Shown here piece after piece: positions 11,441-23,700 of a DNA stretch of 64,000 bases. Positions within the stretch are counted from its first letter, which is position 1. Each line of letters opens with the position of its first letter. The DNA comes from Acanthopleura granulata. Its lineage: Eukaryota > Mollusca > Polyplacophora > Chitonida > Chitonidae. The position numbers and the translations under genes are program-made. The notes under the pieces were generated by a model. That model did not search any database, was not told the origin of the DNA, and worked only from the letters and a program-made list of their open reading frames with translations. Location: assembly GCA_016165875.1 (NCBI GenBank), contig JABBOT010000017.1, positions 783,330 to 847,329 on the forward strand. Direction: 5' to 3'.

Positions 11441-11779
11441 CAAATGAAGCTTAAAGCTACAAAAGGTTTGCTTCCATTGAACAAATAATGCTTTTTGTAT
11501 AGAGCTAAATTTACCCGTCGGGAATAATGCATCACTGACATGACCTCAGGAGAAAGGTGAAACTAAACTCTAAAAGATTTCTGTCAGAAAATATTTGATT
11601 GTCGCCTCTGATTGGAGCTTGCATTTTATGCATATATTAATTTTTGTTCGGGGCCTTACCATCATCACGTTTAGGTGTTCAAAAAGGACAAAATTTGTAT
11701 AGCACCATTCGTAACAGCTTATTCACATTCCATCGAATATATCATGAACCCAAAATTTCGGATACAGTTACCGGGAGTT
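11441..11779. other. E2-F2 spacer
   Basis: Parts resemble the E3-F3 spacer at 26,960-27,215 ('gtcagaaaatatttg', 'gggccttacca', 'acaaaatttg'-like), so it belongs to the unit. No gene seen. Confidence 0.4.
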
Positions 11780-12170
11780 TCCTAAAGCGACAAGTTCTCA
11801 AAAGTGACGACATGGTTCTCAAGTACCACAGGCGCCAACTCCACCTGTAAATTCATGTGAAGTAGACTCACTAATTCTGCTAATTCCGTGACCCTAAATT
11901 ACACCTACTCATAGGACAACGAAAGAGACAATGTACGGTAATCGTACCATCATTAAGACCGAAATTTCGACGAAACCTGACGTCCGTCTTGGAGTAAATT
12001 CATGTCGCACACCCCGCGTATCTCCAGTCTACAAATGTGATGGATGTATCGGAGCGGGCAAGAGCCTTGTGGGCTGGATTTGGACATCTTGAGTTTAAAT
12101 AACCCGGTTGTCACAGAAGGAGCAGCTTTTAATTTGTTGTCCGTTATATGGTGATTTGGCATAATATATT
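11780..12170 (+). repeat. Segment F, copy 2
   Basis: Shares CAGGCGCCAACTCCAC, AGTAGACTCACTAATTCTGC (11,861-11,880), GACAATG and CATCATTAAGACCG with copies 1 and 3. The 3' end (GGCTGGATTTGGAC) reappears about 1 kb downstream of F3 at about 28,320, where unit 3 has a longer interior. Confidence 0.6.
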
Positions 12171-13179
12171 TTAAGGAGAGTTTAAATATTCGGGCTGATG
12201 AAAACGTGTTGATCATAATATAGGCACGGTGTTTATTCGGTGTCCAGCACTTCCCTGGCCGAAATAACATTAATATCTCTTTCGTTGATGCCATTTGTGT
12301 TATATGCTGATTTCAATAAATCTGCATTTGTATAGCTGTGGTCAGATTTTTGTGACAAGGAAACCGTGGAGACCGGAGAAAAATCAGCCCTCTGTCTGAC
12401 AATGTTCTTGTCGCATGCAGATAGACCTGGACTAGAACGCCCAATCAAATTAGGCAAGGAACAGTCGGCCGTTGTGAAAATGGCGATAGTAGATTCCCCT
12501 GCCCCCGCTGCAGACATGTATATAGATCTATACCATGATGTTATGATCTCCAAGATTTGGTAAGAAAAAGGGTCAACGTAATACACAGTGAATATCTGTG
12601 AGTCACACGTGTGAAAGTTCATCAGTAACTTCCTAGAAGTTGGTGCACTTCCTTCATCCAGAAAGCTAACAAACAGCGTATGTTTAAGTGAAAACTTCTT
12701 GAGCATGACGTGACACGTCAGTTAAGTAAATAAATAAACAAATAAATATAAATATAAACATGATTTAGCGGTTTGTTATTTTGCACGATATCCTCCGTTC
12801 TGCAGTTACATATAACAACATATATGTTGTTATAGATATATAGATGTAAACGGCCAAGAAAGGAGTTGTAAAGATATATAATTCAGAAGAATAAAAGCAC
12901 AGGCTTTTTTTACAGCCGTCCATTGATGCTTCCTAACTTTGACTAAACGATCGTCATCTAGCCAACCATTTGAAGAAGATTTTGTTTATCGTAAAAGACG
13001 CTTAGCGTATGCTCTTGTTTGATTAAGTGGCTTCGCTCACTTATATAAATCTTTCATTTGGTTGATTTTGGGGGGGGGCAAAGCGTTTCTTTTCAGTTTT
13101 AAGAATGTATTGACTGTTAGAATCATCGGATATCAGTTGTGAATCGAATGGTAACGATTTCTTTCTATGTTATTACCTA
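12171..13179. other. Interval between F2 and I1
   Basis: Contains the longest frame of this part, 12,233-12,706 on the minus strand (157 codons). It has no recognisable domain, no signal peptide, and no counterpart in units 1 or 3, where the corresponding DNA differs. I see no reason to call it a gene. A palindromic patch 'acaacatatatgttgt' lies near 12,815, and a run of nine G at about 13,070. Confidence 0.4.
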
Positions 13180-13690
13180 TGGTAAGTGGACCATTACTCG
13201 CACAGCAGGCAAAGAAAGTACGAGTCTACAATTAAAACGCTCGTCATTTCAAGGAGCAGTAGTGGTGTGTCTGTCATGAGTGACAGACTATGTCGTTGTG
13301 GGATCGCATTATATGACTTCGATGAGTTGAGTGACTGGATACGTGCGACTTTGCAGATGAACCCAGTTTGCACACGCATGTACAACCAAATAACAGCAGT
13401 ACAGCAACCATTTTCACGATCTGCTCGCTCGGAGATCAATATATAGTCTATAGGCCGAGTGCTGATCGCCTCTCTGTGGCCTGTTTGATCTTTTGCATAT
13501 CATTTCCGTGATGAATTCTACAATAAATATGTGAAAATTGGCATAAACGTACTGGAATTATCTTACCAACATAATGTTCAAAGCAACACTAATTCGCTGA
13601 CAAGCATGCAAAAAAGTTGGTATAATTAATCATGGGAATATGTTTCATTCAAAGTGACAAAAGATATACATACACTGCACCGCAGTGGTT
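13180..13690 (+). repeat. Segment I, copy 1
   Basis: Aligns with 29,500-29,975: tcgtcatttca (13,241-13,251 and 29,540-29,550), a GTGTGTCTGT-GTGACAG block, an AATAAATAT-AAAATTGGxATxAAC block and GACAAAxGATATA. The two frames on opposite strands at 13,186-13,446 overlap it and are not conserved. Confidence 0.55.
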
Positions 13691-14269
13691 TTATGGACAA
13701 CATGCATAATTGTAGTGGTTTGTTTATCTCTTTCACCCGCATCCGTCGAACTGTTTTCCCTCCCATCTTGCTAGCTGGTTTACTCGGCCGTATTTATTGG
13801 CGTAAGCTAAAGCACTCACAGATGCACAAGTACCTTGAACGAAGCTATTACCGCTCTTATCAGCAGGGAAAAAATAAACATCTCCACATAAAAGTATTGG
13901 TGGTTCTTACAATACACTTTCTGCAAAAAGTTCGTCAAGGCAATATATATGTAAGATTTTATTGGCGATATCCATGATGTGAACTTGAAATTGGACACGT
14001 TTATGTTTGAATAAAGGGCAACAATCGCCTTGATTCGTATTGGCCGGACTATTTTTACAACTTTTAACACTCGTCTCGAACCAGAAATTCTCGAGCGGAA
14101 ACAAATAACAACTCACGTGCGTCTTCGTCTGAGGTGTGTGCTTTGACCTGAAAACTGTTTCATTCATGTAGTCTTGGAGACATTCTTTTAGGTGTACACA
14201 TGTTTCGTCCTATTTAGCAAATCTCCGACATTAAAGAATTGCATGGGTAACTCACATTATTCTACGAGC
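13691..14269. other. I1-G2 spacer
   Basis: Short pieces, 'tattggtggttctta' at about 13,895 and 'tttatgtttg' then 'tggccgga' at about 14,000-14,050, recur in the same order at 30,090-30,180. This links it to unit 3. No gene seen. Confidence 0.4.
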
Positions 14270-14345
14270 CGAAAAATTTTCTGTAGGTTTGCTGGATTTC
14301 CTTTGACCGATCAAGAGCAAGTAGGTTAACTTCGTAACCTTTGGA
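14270..14345 (+). repeat. Segment G, short copy 2
   Basis: 'ttgaccgatcaagagcaagtaggttaact'-type block (about 14,303-14,332), matching 'ttgaaagatcaagaactagtaggttatct' at 6,981-7,009 and a diverged version at about 30,383-30,410. Only the 5' edge of G is left. Confidence 0.5.
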
Positions 14346-14639
14346 AATTTAAATCACGTTTAGTATATCCCAGTCACAACCGCTGAAACGCCATTCAGTG
14401 TTTTATGCTGGCTTCCAATAGGTTTCTTAAAAACTTGCTAACACAAAATCACAAATGTGTTATTCTGCCTACGAGCCAATACCAGTTAGAGTTATTATTG
14501 TTCTGTTTTTGGTGCCCGTTTCGATCTGATTTTGTGACTCAGACATTGTCACAGATCATAGAGCTTTACATACACCGGTTAACAAACAACTTGAAACGCT
14601 TAACTCCTTTCATATTTCCTAATTAGCACCAAACGAAGA
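14346..14639. other. Noncoding stretch before A2
   Basis: No repeat or gene recognised. The frame 14,405-14,626 has no family features. Confidence 0.35.
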
Positions 14640-15130
14640 GAGATTGATGAGTCATTTTGTCACCACGGTCATAGAGTAACAGACAATTTCACTTCATTCT
14701 TGATGCAATACATAACAATTAGTCGAGAGACTGAATAAAATATATAGTTATTTTCCACATCACTGGATACTGGAACAACCTGTGACAATTCCCATGTTCT
14801 TTTTAAGTTTGCCTAGACGCCTGTGATATTTTGGTAGTCAATTTCTTTGCTCTACAAATGGCTATACATGAACAGAATGTAACACCAGCCTTTTCCAGGG
14901 ATATCCTACCGTAGATTACGGCCTCTAAACGTTCTATGCCGATTGCAATCAGGGAAGGTTTGCAAGTTCACGAAACCTTCGAGGTCCTGGTAACAGATCG
15001 TATGCGGAGTGTCAACCGTAAAATAGCAGAGCCAAGGAAAGCATGCCGGGGCCTATCGCTGGGAGGTCCTACCGCTTTCCCGAAATTAGGAATCACTTTA
15101 ACAGTCGTTGCCTGTAGCCTGGCGTAACCC
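14640..15130 (+). repeat. Segment A, copy 2, with its upstream part
   Basis: The upstream part (ATTGATGAG-CATTTT, then ACTGAATxAAATAT) matches 31,995-32,090. It continues through CCTACxGTAGA-TACGG and the core CCTTCGAGGTCCTGG at 14,976-14,990, and ends in AATTAGGAATCxCTTTAAC, identical in kind to A3. The middle has a deletion relative to A1 and A3. Confidence 0.6.
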
Positions 15131-15859
15131 GCTTATAACCTCAGACGACGGCTTCCGTTAAAATAGCGTGACAATACTACCTTCTGAAGCGCCTTTGTTT
15201 GTTTGTATAGCTTTGCACAATGTATTAATTTTGTAGTTGCTTTTCTGCCAGTTGTAGCGACAGCTGTACTTCTAGTCCGAGTTATAGTCTGGAAGCTGTT
15301 TACCTGGATATAAAATTCGATTGTTTGATTATTCAACCGGTAAAGCATCCAGATGGGTCTGTTCTTTGATTGTATGATCGATGAACTCCATACCAAACAC
15401 TGCAGAGATGATGACTTATCCAATGACGCTATCTAATAGGAATGTTTTCTGCCCAAATGACACACAGCAAGTCAACGAATTGTCCATGGGACATGGAAGT
15501 GTTAGTCCCCTTCGATAGACACTAAAAAATATAGGTCTAAATGGTGAGTCCAGCTTTATAATTAAATGACACTTTTTCTTACAGCTCTGATGCATGGTTG
15601 CCGAGTACAGAGTAAGTCCATTCTCTAACAATGAAGACGGGGATACATTCTAGCTGCTTTCCACATTTTGTCGCCAAACATTGGAGCATTAGGTCAAGAG
15701 TATCTGTGCAATAAGTAACTAAGGTTTCTTCACAACAGATGTAGCCAAGATAGGCAATCTAAACAGCAAAAACGGAAGACAGATTTGACAGTGGACACAA
15801 GACGCACAAATGCAATGGCCCAGTCATTAAAGTCCTATTATTCTAAATTCATATGGGAT
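15131..15859. other. A2-B3 spacer
   Basis: The last 250 bases resemble 410-560 of unit 1. The three minus-strand frames between 15,133 and 15,631 are unremarkable. Confidence 0.4.
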
Positions 15860-16270
15860 AACTCCCCCGGATTCTTCCTAAACACATATATTAAATACAA
15901 GGGATTTGGGATTCGCCTATTACGTCAAAACCATCTTGTCAGTTAGGATTTATATATGTTTTACAATCACCGCTGAGGAGCAGTGTAACAGACGGAAGTT
16001 GCAGGGTAAAGCCCCCAGGATTGCGTCCTTATGACTTTCTCTCCTCCTTTCCCTGAATGAGCCAGTCTGACACCGACAGGTCCGAAAATTAAACACCACA
16101 ATTTCAGTCGAACCACAGAGCAATCTGTCACTGTTCGTGGCGTCTGTGCATCTGTGCACTTCATCGATCGGGCTTGTTCCCCTTTGTTGCCAAACAAGAA
16201 CACTTGATTTATTAAGTACACACCTTAAGACGACTCTTGGAAGAAAAAGGCAGCTCACGTACAAGTTATG
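15860..16270 (+). repeat. Segment B, copy 3
   Basis: GTTTTACAATCACCGCTGA at 15,959-15,977, then GGGTAAAGCCCCCAG-ATTGCGTC, TTATGACTTTCTCTCCTCC, CAGTCTGACACCGACAG, GATCGGGCTTG and CCAAACAAGAACACTTGATTTATTAAGTA. It is the copy closest to B4 in wording. The 3' end is cut short compared with B4. Confidence 0.65.
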
Positions 16271-16839
16271 TTTGCCGCCAGGTTGTAAAATATTATGTTC
16301 ATTTCGGTAAAGTTTTTGCTTTCCTTACAGCTACTACGACACTGGAAATTGACATTTGACCGTGCTCCGTCGCCTAGCATGAAACGCCGACATTCTGTGA
16401 CGTAATGCTTCCCAGCGCGGATCACTTTTGTCCACTGAAACTGTAGTGAGTTGCTAGGGTTGTGTTTGAAACTGTATATATGTAAACTTATAGCATGACA
16501 TGAACAAAAACAGCAATGACCTGGAAATACTTCGCAGTGTTGTTCACACATGTACTTGTTACAATTAAAACAAATTGACAGTGTAATCCCATATGATTAC
16601 ATGTTACATTGACAGTCAACTGACAAGACTGACGTCGCAGCTGACAAACAGCTGATATCTCCTAACTCAGTGACAGGTCAATCTCTCATGAGCTCAGACA
16701 AAGCTTACGCTTAAGCAACGAATTCATACAAAATTAAGCAATGTTTTGTATTCGAATGAGAATTTTGTAATCTTTTTAATGAACAGTGTCACAGTCATGA
16801 GCTGTGTTTCACTTGAAGAGGCTAATTCCAGGCAAAACA
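16271..16839. other. B3-D3 spacer
   Basis: Noncoding as far as I can see. A cysteine-rich minus-strand frame (16,255-16,551, 98 codons) has no signal peptide and no copy elsewhere. Confidence 0.35.
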
Positions 16840-17560
16840 ATATCTTTCCATTGGACTTGTTATTCATCGCCACAACAGGGGGAGCCCCAGTAGATGGGAG
16901 CATCAAAGGAAGGCAGAATGTAATAGAGTTGACAACTGGTAAAAAGATACTCCAACAGTACCTTTGTTGAAGATTAAACACGAATTAATTAAATACAAGA
17001 ATGGCCAAAGAAATGATCGCCTCTGTGGATTACATTAAATTGTACAATATAGTGTTGCCCAGTGGTATTAGTACTATAATTCGTCTACGTCTGTTCATAG
17101 TTTACGTACCCTTTTCGGTCATATGCTATAGTATACATATACTGTCTAAACACAAGAGGAGCGCCGAGCAATTCTTTTCAATCACGAGTTTCTTAAAATA
17201 ATACCGATAGAATAAATGGCGTTCATGAAACATAGCCCTTATCCCCGTAAAATGTGATTGGCGGTGAAGATACTTTGATTTGAATTTGGGACACTTAATG
17301 TAAATCAGAACATGACCTTCATGGGTCAATTTTTAAGACTGTTCCCTGGTAAAGGTGGCTTTCTCTGGACAACACGGTATTTTCCACCTTGCTCTGAGCG
17401 TCCGAGATGAATTGTGTGCCAAATTTTTGAGCACATTGTTAACCCGGAATAAAACATATAAATCACATAAAAAACTAAAATACCCTTATTTGAAGGTTAG
17501 AGAAAGTATCCCAAACTTGAAGAGTGTAACGCAGATCGTGCTTTATTCCCCACAATTTGC
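16840..17560 (+). repeat. Segment D, copy 3
   Basis: Shares with D4 (33,585-34,235) the chain AAAGGAAGGCA-AATGTAA, a GCTCAGCAAATGA-like block (17,002-17,020), AATAAATGxCGTT, AAACATAGCCCT, TTGATTTGAAT-TGGGACACTxAAT and AATCAGAACAT. Identity to D4 is visibly higher than to D1 or D2, and both D3 and D4 run on into J. Confidence 0.65.
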
Positions 17561-17639
17561 GTTCTTGCCGAAAACTGACCTGAGATCAATTATCATAACG
17601 TTGTCGCTGACACGCTGCTGAACTCACCCCGCACTACAT

Positions 17640-18440
17640 GTTTTGGTCAAACCTGACGGGGAGTAGTGAACCCTTTGTTTTGGTTTATATTCTGGACGTC
17701 GCCCTAAATTTTCTTTCGAAGCTATCTTGATGGCATTATAATGGTTTCACATTGAACTGAACGGTTCAACTGACTTGCATGTGTATAGCAATAGCCGACT
17801 GAAATTTTTATTAAGGCATCAGACAAGACACTTGATTCAATCGAATTATGCAGATTTCTGTCCTGTGGGTATTTTGAGTTATGCTTGGACCGCAGGGAGA
17901 TAAACCACCGCCCTCTGACATGCACTGGCAAACCTTTCGACTTCGGGAAACTGAACACACGACTGTGACCTCATTGCCTATAACTGAATCAGCACTTCAA
18001 ACCAATAGACCACGTATCGATCTTTTTGTCCAAGTACTTTTATGACAGTTTTGTCGGCCAACACACTTGCTCACCCCTATTATAATCACAAGCTCGCCAC
18101 CCAATCTCTCGAGGCATTATAGAATACTAATCTTTCTTCCAAAAACTTCCCTTTTTCTGGCGAGCTGAACTTCTAAGCGCCCTTTTCACTATGAACACTG
18201 ATAACTATACTCTGGAGGACAAAGTTATTTTGCAATCTAAAATGAAACATAGTTAAGCTTTAATTGGGAGAAAACCGCCTTTAGCCACAATGTAGTGTCA
18301 GTAGTTGTGAAAATTTCACGCTGGTGTCCTACCAAAATCATTGTTTTCAAAGACTTAGAATTATGATCTTGTAACTTTCCTAGGCATGTTGCAGTTGCTG
18401 ATTGCAGATAATATTGTTGGTTTTGCATAAACATGTATAG
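17640..18440 (+). repeat. Segment J, copy 1
   Basis: Matches 34,380-35,950 once the inserted B element there is removed: tgcagatttctgt (17,849-17,861), GATAAACCACxxCCC, ATCGATC-CTTT, TGTCGGC-AACxCA, CACCxCTAT-GTAATCACAA and AAACATAGTT. Inverted copies are at 55,640-56,190 and 63,040-63,500. J always follows D. Confidence 0.6.
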
Positions 18441-18799
18441 CAAGGAACTAAAAAAGAACCTTTTCAGCTTTCTTTATGATTATTTTACGCATAAATACTT
18501 TACAAATTTTTCGAATATCAAGTAAATTAGGATGAACCTCCAAAAAGACCAAAAATATGAAGGATTTGACCTTTATTGTAGACATGAGAAAGATAAATGC
18601 GTTTGTTTCCACTTTTGATTGTCTCTGTGGATGTCGTTGCATTTCTAAACCCAATCACATTAAGCAGATTTTCAGCACGGACCCGGCTGTCCCAATTTAG
18701 AAGACAATTGCACCAGGTGATAAGCAAGTACTCGCATTTTTCTGAGCTGGCATTAGCTTTTACGGTCAAGTGGTAATCACAATTTAGCTTTCGAGGAGC
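18441..18799. other. J1-K1 spacer
   Basis: AT-rich. Two overlapping minus-strand frames with no features. Nothing else seen. Confidence 0.35.
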
Positions 18800-19560
18800 A
18801 TCCTTTTTCTTTCCATGCTTTTAATGGATGGAATTTTACCCTTTTCTGTAAAAGATCTCAACCCAGTGTTTCATACAATAGGTTCCTTCAACCTTGGATG
18901 TCCCAATCCAGTTTAGCTGACTCTGCAACCGTGAAACATTGTTAGGAAATCTAAGTTAAGATAAAATACCAAGATTATTTCTATTATCTTTTCATGGGGT
19001 GAAAAGTCATCAAATTATCCGTCATCTGGCTTAATTTTCACCTGATCTCCTCTACCTCATTGGAGACGCTTCTTACATGATCAACAATGGATTTTGTTTG
19101 GACGGCGTTAGCCTCAATGGTCCAGCTACAACACATACCTTTGTACCAAGACCCGCAAGATGGAGATTTCTCGCGGTTTCAGATAGTACATGAGTTTTCC
19201 TAGAGCTTCTCTTCTAAAATCTGGCTCTTTTATCTTGCTGCTAAATTAACACATTGATTGCTCTTTGCACATTCTCTGCTCCTCACCTCAGATGGGCAGC
19301 TATATTTCTAAGAGGGGGTAACGATCTTCCATATTTTGTGGACGGGTCCCATTCATTGACGCTGTTACACAATTCTCTCTGAGAAGAAATCACTTCTGTG
19401 TATGTTCTTCTTCCACCATTCAGTTCACACGTTGATGGCACGTCGGCTGATACAGAAACCATCACCGTATATTATCCCGACAAGGACTTGCAAGAGATGA
19501 TCAGCAGTCGACTTATCCAGTAGTAATCTTGTGACCGCAATTTACCGATACCATGATTAT
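18800..19560 (+). repeat. Segment K, copy 1
   Basis: Begins TTTTAATGGATGGAATTTTA (about 18,819). It continues with CCAATCCAGTTTAGC, AAGTCATCAAATTAT, CCAAGACCCGCAA (shared exactly with K5 near 53,616), GATGGGCAG-TATATTTCT and ends in GAxACCATCACC-TATTAT. Five other copies exist, two of them inverted. Confidence 0.65.
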
Positions 19561-19619
19561 GGATATTTTGGACATAATGTAGTTATAGTAAAGAATAAGC
19601 AGTTGTTAGTTTTAGCCCT

Positions 19620-20275
19620 CTGACTAGCGTCGAATGATACACGTTTTCCAACTCTGCCATGAATCCCCCTAATACCCCCCCCCCGTCCTCCTACACCCAT
19701 GTACCCTCCCATACTCTTACTTACTAATTTTGACTGCTTTTTATGCGGTATTATATCGTCAACAAGACCAGGTAAGTCATTTATCCAGTGTAATATTTTG
19801 ACGCCTGTACTACCGTACTATGGGAAAGAAGAAACAAATCGGTCGATCACTTCCTGTAATACAGGAAATAATAATCGCCACCTACTGTTAAAGATGTTCT
19901 ATGGTAATCCTACAAGTTTTATGACCAGATATCAAGGTCTAAGGTTTTCAGATGTAATGTGGACATGGCTGAGCAAAAACTTTCCAGGATCGATAATCCA
20001 TTGATCCGATCAGTGATTATAACTTGCTTTATCAAATAAGATGGGATTATGTCTGTTTAGCGGATCCCTTGTCTCGGAAACCTAACGGAGCTTTAAACAG
20101 TCTTGCGTGTAGTAGTTTGTATTTACCTACCACATTTCCAATAAAGTCATCTTTTCTGAGTGCAATCTCCATCAGTCTAATCCCTTGATAAGTGTGATGT
20201 ATCAGACGAAAGATTCACCACGCAGACCTGGTTAAGGGCCTTTGTTCCAAATGTGGTTTAAATTGGTAAGTATTT
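19620..20275 (+). repeat. Segment L, copy 1
   Basis: Includes ttgatccgatcagtgattat at 20,001-20,020, identical to 23,386-23,405 in L2. Flanking blocks are AATACAGGAA-TAATAATC-CCA, GGATTA-TCTGTTT and a closing CACGCA-ACCTGGTTAAG. A poly-C tract (10 C) at about 19,675-19,684 falls near its left end. Confidence 0.7.
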
Positions 20276-20279
20276 GTTG

Positions 20280-20880
20280 GTCCCTAGTCTAATGTGAACG
20301 ACCTGTCCGGCCTAGAGCTGTTTTACGGCAGCATATTTGTCTCCTGGCAATAGATCAGGTCTTTAACAAGGTATTAACGGCCTCTGAGTTAATTCGTCAT
20401 AACAAGTATCTGTGAAGTCAGACACGCTGAGTGGGATTAATGATTCGCTTGCTACAGTGTTGGTAGAACTTACAAAAACAGGCATATACAAATCCGAGTG
20501 CCTATCTTACGTGTACTTTGGAGGCTAATGAGTGAGTGATTGTAATATGAAAGAATTGTGGCAATGGCCGTACGGAACACTTAGGCAGGTGCTGTTATAA
20601 ATAAAGGTTCCAATTGTGTGGAAAGAACTTGAAGATATCCATGGCGATTGGAAACACCCAGGCTTGACTTGACGATAGGTCGACGTACTTTTGTCGCAAG
20701 GTCTACAGTTCTGTCTAGGGAAATGGTAAGGACAATACGTTTACATTAAAAACAGAGATGTTTACAGACGTCCAAGTCTTTTGTACCAAGGTCAGCCAGG
20801 TCAAGCAAAGATAACTGTCAATTACTTAATGATGAATATTTTATTCTTCATTGCAAACACTGTTGAGAGTCAGAGAAAAA
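20280..20880 (+). repeat. Segment M, copy 1
   Basis: CTGTTTTACGGC (about 20,319) and the AACGGCCT-AACTAATT-CGTAAC region recur at 50,402-50,490. The 3' end, GTCAAG-A-GATAACTGT-AATTA-TTAATGATG (about 20,797-20,834), recurs at 50,870 and 25,185. Confidence 0.55.
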
Positions 20881-21289
20881 ACTCTCTTCGAAAGGAGTTC
20901 AAAAATATGTTCTTTCGATCACGTGAAACATAGTTTGGAAGGATAAAACTCCCATGTGGAGACACTGTAGCTCGCGGGTCTTTTCCAACGGTCTGGCAAC
21001 AACCGAGAGAATTAAGTTAGACGGACATTATTGTTATCTGTAATATATTTCCCCTTGTGCATCTAAACAAGGCATTTTTAAAGAAGTGCAGTCTGAAGGA
21101 AAATGACAAAAAAGTTGTAGTACATCGAAAGAAGAAATCAATTCAGGCAAAAAATGAATACAAATCACATAAAAACCGACAGCCTGAGTAAATGACGACG
21201 TGTTAATCTTTGTGCAGATACGTGAATTCATTTTCATTTTCATTTTTTTATTGTTATGCTTCAGGGATTAGTACGGTTCCTACATTGAT
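20881..21289. other. M1-N1 spacer
   Basis: No gene seen. The minus-strand frame at 21,034-21,243 has no features. Confidence 0.35.
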
Positions 21290-21620
21290 TTCAGAGGTAA
21301 ACAGTTAGTGGTCCTAATTACGGGGAGTGGTTGTGGCTGACGTCATGATGACCCAGGCGTGCTCAATCTCGAAATAACTCCATTTAACCAGGAGAGTAAA
21401 AAATAAGTAAACACGGAGTCAATGAAATCTTCATCATGGTGTCTGATTTTTTCCAGCAGGCACCAGGCAGATTCAAAGCACGGATTCAGCTGTTCGATTT
21501 CAAAAGATAATAATGCAAGGTTTTATGAGGTGATATTTTTCTGTTGTAATATTAGTTCTTCGATAATTGTTAATCAGAATTCAGCATTTCACGAGTTTTG
21601 TTTTTTGTTCAATATTTGTA
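21290..21620 (+). repeat. Segment N, copy 1
   Basis: GTGCTCAATCTCGAAATAAC (21,357-21,376) matches 'gtgttcaatctcgaagtaac' at 53,003-53,022 and a diverged form at 25,731. It is followed by CCATTTAA-CAG-A, AAGTAAACA-GGxGT-AATGAAAT and a TTAATC-G-ATTCAGxATTT block, then runs straight into K2. Confidence 0.6.
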
Positions 21621-22440
21621 ATTCCTAATGGATGCAATTTTAACCCTTTGCAAATATCCAAACAGCCTGTGCAAGACGGTTGGCTGGGCCTTGGGTGCTT
21701 CATGTGTCGGGTTACCTTATGTCGGCATGTTCACATCCGGCTTAACCGACTCTAGCACAATTCTGCACTGCTATCAAAACTAAATTAAGACAAAACACTG
21801 TGGCTATTTTTATCATCTTTTCAGCAGATGCCAACGTCATGAAATTATCCGACTGCTGGCCTCCACTTGTTTTTATTTTATTAATTTTCACCCATCGCCT
21901 TTACGAGGCGGGTGTTTCTCAGGCTGGCTCCTGTGTTCTGGACGTACGTCCCTGGCCTAAACCTTCAAGCAACTGTACATTTCTGCCTTGTGCCAATACC
22001 TTTACCGTCGAAGTTTCTCGCGGTATCTGATAGTACAAATGTACATGAATTTTTCTGGGTATTTATTCTCTAACTCTTGATTTTGCTTCTGAATTCTCCA
22101 TCAATTGCTCCTTGTTTACTTTTTGCAATTCACAGAAGTTGAGTACCTATATTTTTAGAGGAGGTAATGACATTCTACGTCTTTTTAGATCCGTCCCTCT
22201 CAATGATGCCGGTACTCAAGGCTGCGTCAAACAAACACTATGTCGGTATCTGCTTATTTTTCGTCACCAAGTTTATACGATGATAACACGTCCGTTGATA
22301 CTATAACCATCACCACTTATTATTCTGACATAACCATCACCACTTATTATTCTGATACGGATTTGCAGGAGATGATATCAGCAATCGACTTTTCCCGAAG
22401 TATTCTGTTGCTAGAAAAAAATGACTGAAAATTTCCCGAT
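21621..22440 (+). repeat. Segment K, copy 2
   Basis: TTCCTAATGGATGCAATTTT start, then TTTTCAGCAGATGCxAxGTCAT, CCACTTGTTTTxxTTTTATTAATTTTCAC, AAGTTTCTCGCGGTAT-TGATAGTAC, CAATTGCTCCTT and GATCCGTCCCTCTCA. The match to K1 and K5 runs along the full length. It carries a private 27-bp tandem duplication near its 3' end. Confidence 0.65.
22303..22356 (+). repeat. 27-bp tandem duplication
   Basis: Two units, 22,303-22,329 and 22,330-22,356, differ only at the last base. Other K copies have a single unit, so this arose in K2 after the copies separated. Confidence 0.9.
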
Positions 22441-23004
22441 TTTGTAAAGGTCAGGTTTTGCTTCACCCCTCCTCGCTAACTGTGTTCTCACCTCAATCAC
22501 TGGAGATTTAATCAAGTTTACTGCACAAATACACTAAATTCTCTTCAAAGCCTCTTTTGAAACAACCTTTTTCAAAACATGAGAAAGGTACAACGTGATA
22601 ATTATTTCACATCGATTGAAAATTTCTTTACCTTTTTGGAAAATGCCTAGTACAATGTGTTGGCTTCCTGTCAAATGTTTTATTGTCATGTTGCGACAAA
22701 CACCTTGATATATAATCAAGAATGGTTTGAACTACTGTTAGAAACACACAACAGAAACAAGCTGTTTGGATTAAGTCTGGAAATTAACCTCACCTTATTT
22801 TCGCTTTATATGGCTACGGCGGAGTAATAATTAAATGGGCTGTTACTATGTTGGGTTTTAGAAAGAGCAAGGCTCAAGAAGATGTTAATCTACTAAGGAG
22901 CCGCTGGACTCGCGTCAGATGACATGCGAGTTCTACTCTGTAATGGTCCCCAATTTCCCCTGCTCTATCCTTCCTTACGAAATCCCACTTCTCGTGTAAC
23001 TTTG
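22441..23004. other. K2-L2 spacer
   Basis: No gene or repeat recognised. Confidence 0.35.
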
Positions 23005-23700
23005 CAGCGGCATTATTTAGTGAACAAGACTAGATCAGTCATTTGATTAGCATAACAATTTGGCGCTCTCTTCTCTTTCAGTAATCCTGACTACATATCG
23101 TTACGTAGTGTGGTTTAACACTCAGGTTTCCTTCACCAGTAAACTTACCGACATTATATTAGTGAAACCTGTAACATTCAGTTAAAAACATTTTAAAAAG
23201 TGATTTATTCTATGCTATCCACACTTAACACATACAGTCGGACGAAAACTTCATGAAATACAGGAAGTAATAATCACCAATTACTCTTTCTATGGAGTCG
23301 CATAAGTTTCATGAGCAGGGATCAATGTCTAAACTTTCGAGTCGCCGTGTGGACATGGGGTTAGATTTCCGGGAGGTATGACCCTTTGATCCGATCAGTG
23401 ATTATAGAGTCTTTTACATCATCACAGGTCGTCTGGGTCCCCAAATAAGACGGGATTACATCTGTTTGGCGTATCCATTATGCCGTCGATCAAGAAACCT
23501 TACAGCCTTACACAGCCTGGGTTGGACTGCGAGCTGTATTTAGCTCGTATGTTTCCACCCAAGTCACCTTCTATGAGAGCAATATCCAGCACTCCAATCC
23601 GTTGACAAGTCTTATGCATCAGACTTAAGATCCATCACGCACCTGGTTAAGAACATCTAGTGTTATGCCATGATACGGAAAGTATTTCCCATCGACCGCA
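23005..23700 (+). repeat. Segment L, copy 2
   Basis: GCGGCATTAT-GT-AACAAGAC start, then ATACAGGAAGTAATAATCxCCA, GTGTGGACATGG, the 20-base identity at 23,386-23,405, AATAAGACGGGATTA and CACGCACCTGGTTAAG. The order is identical to L1. Confidence 0.7.

Noticed and set aside
12233..12706. 157-codon minus-strand open frame
   Set aside because: No domain, no signal, no counterpart in units 1 or 3. Such lengths occur by chance in a 64 kb window.
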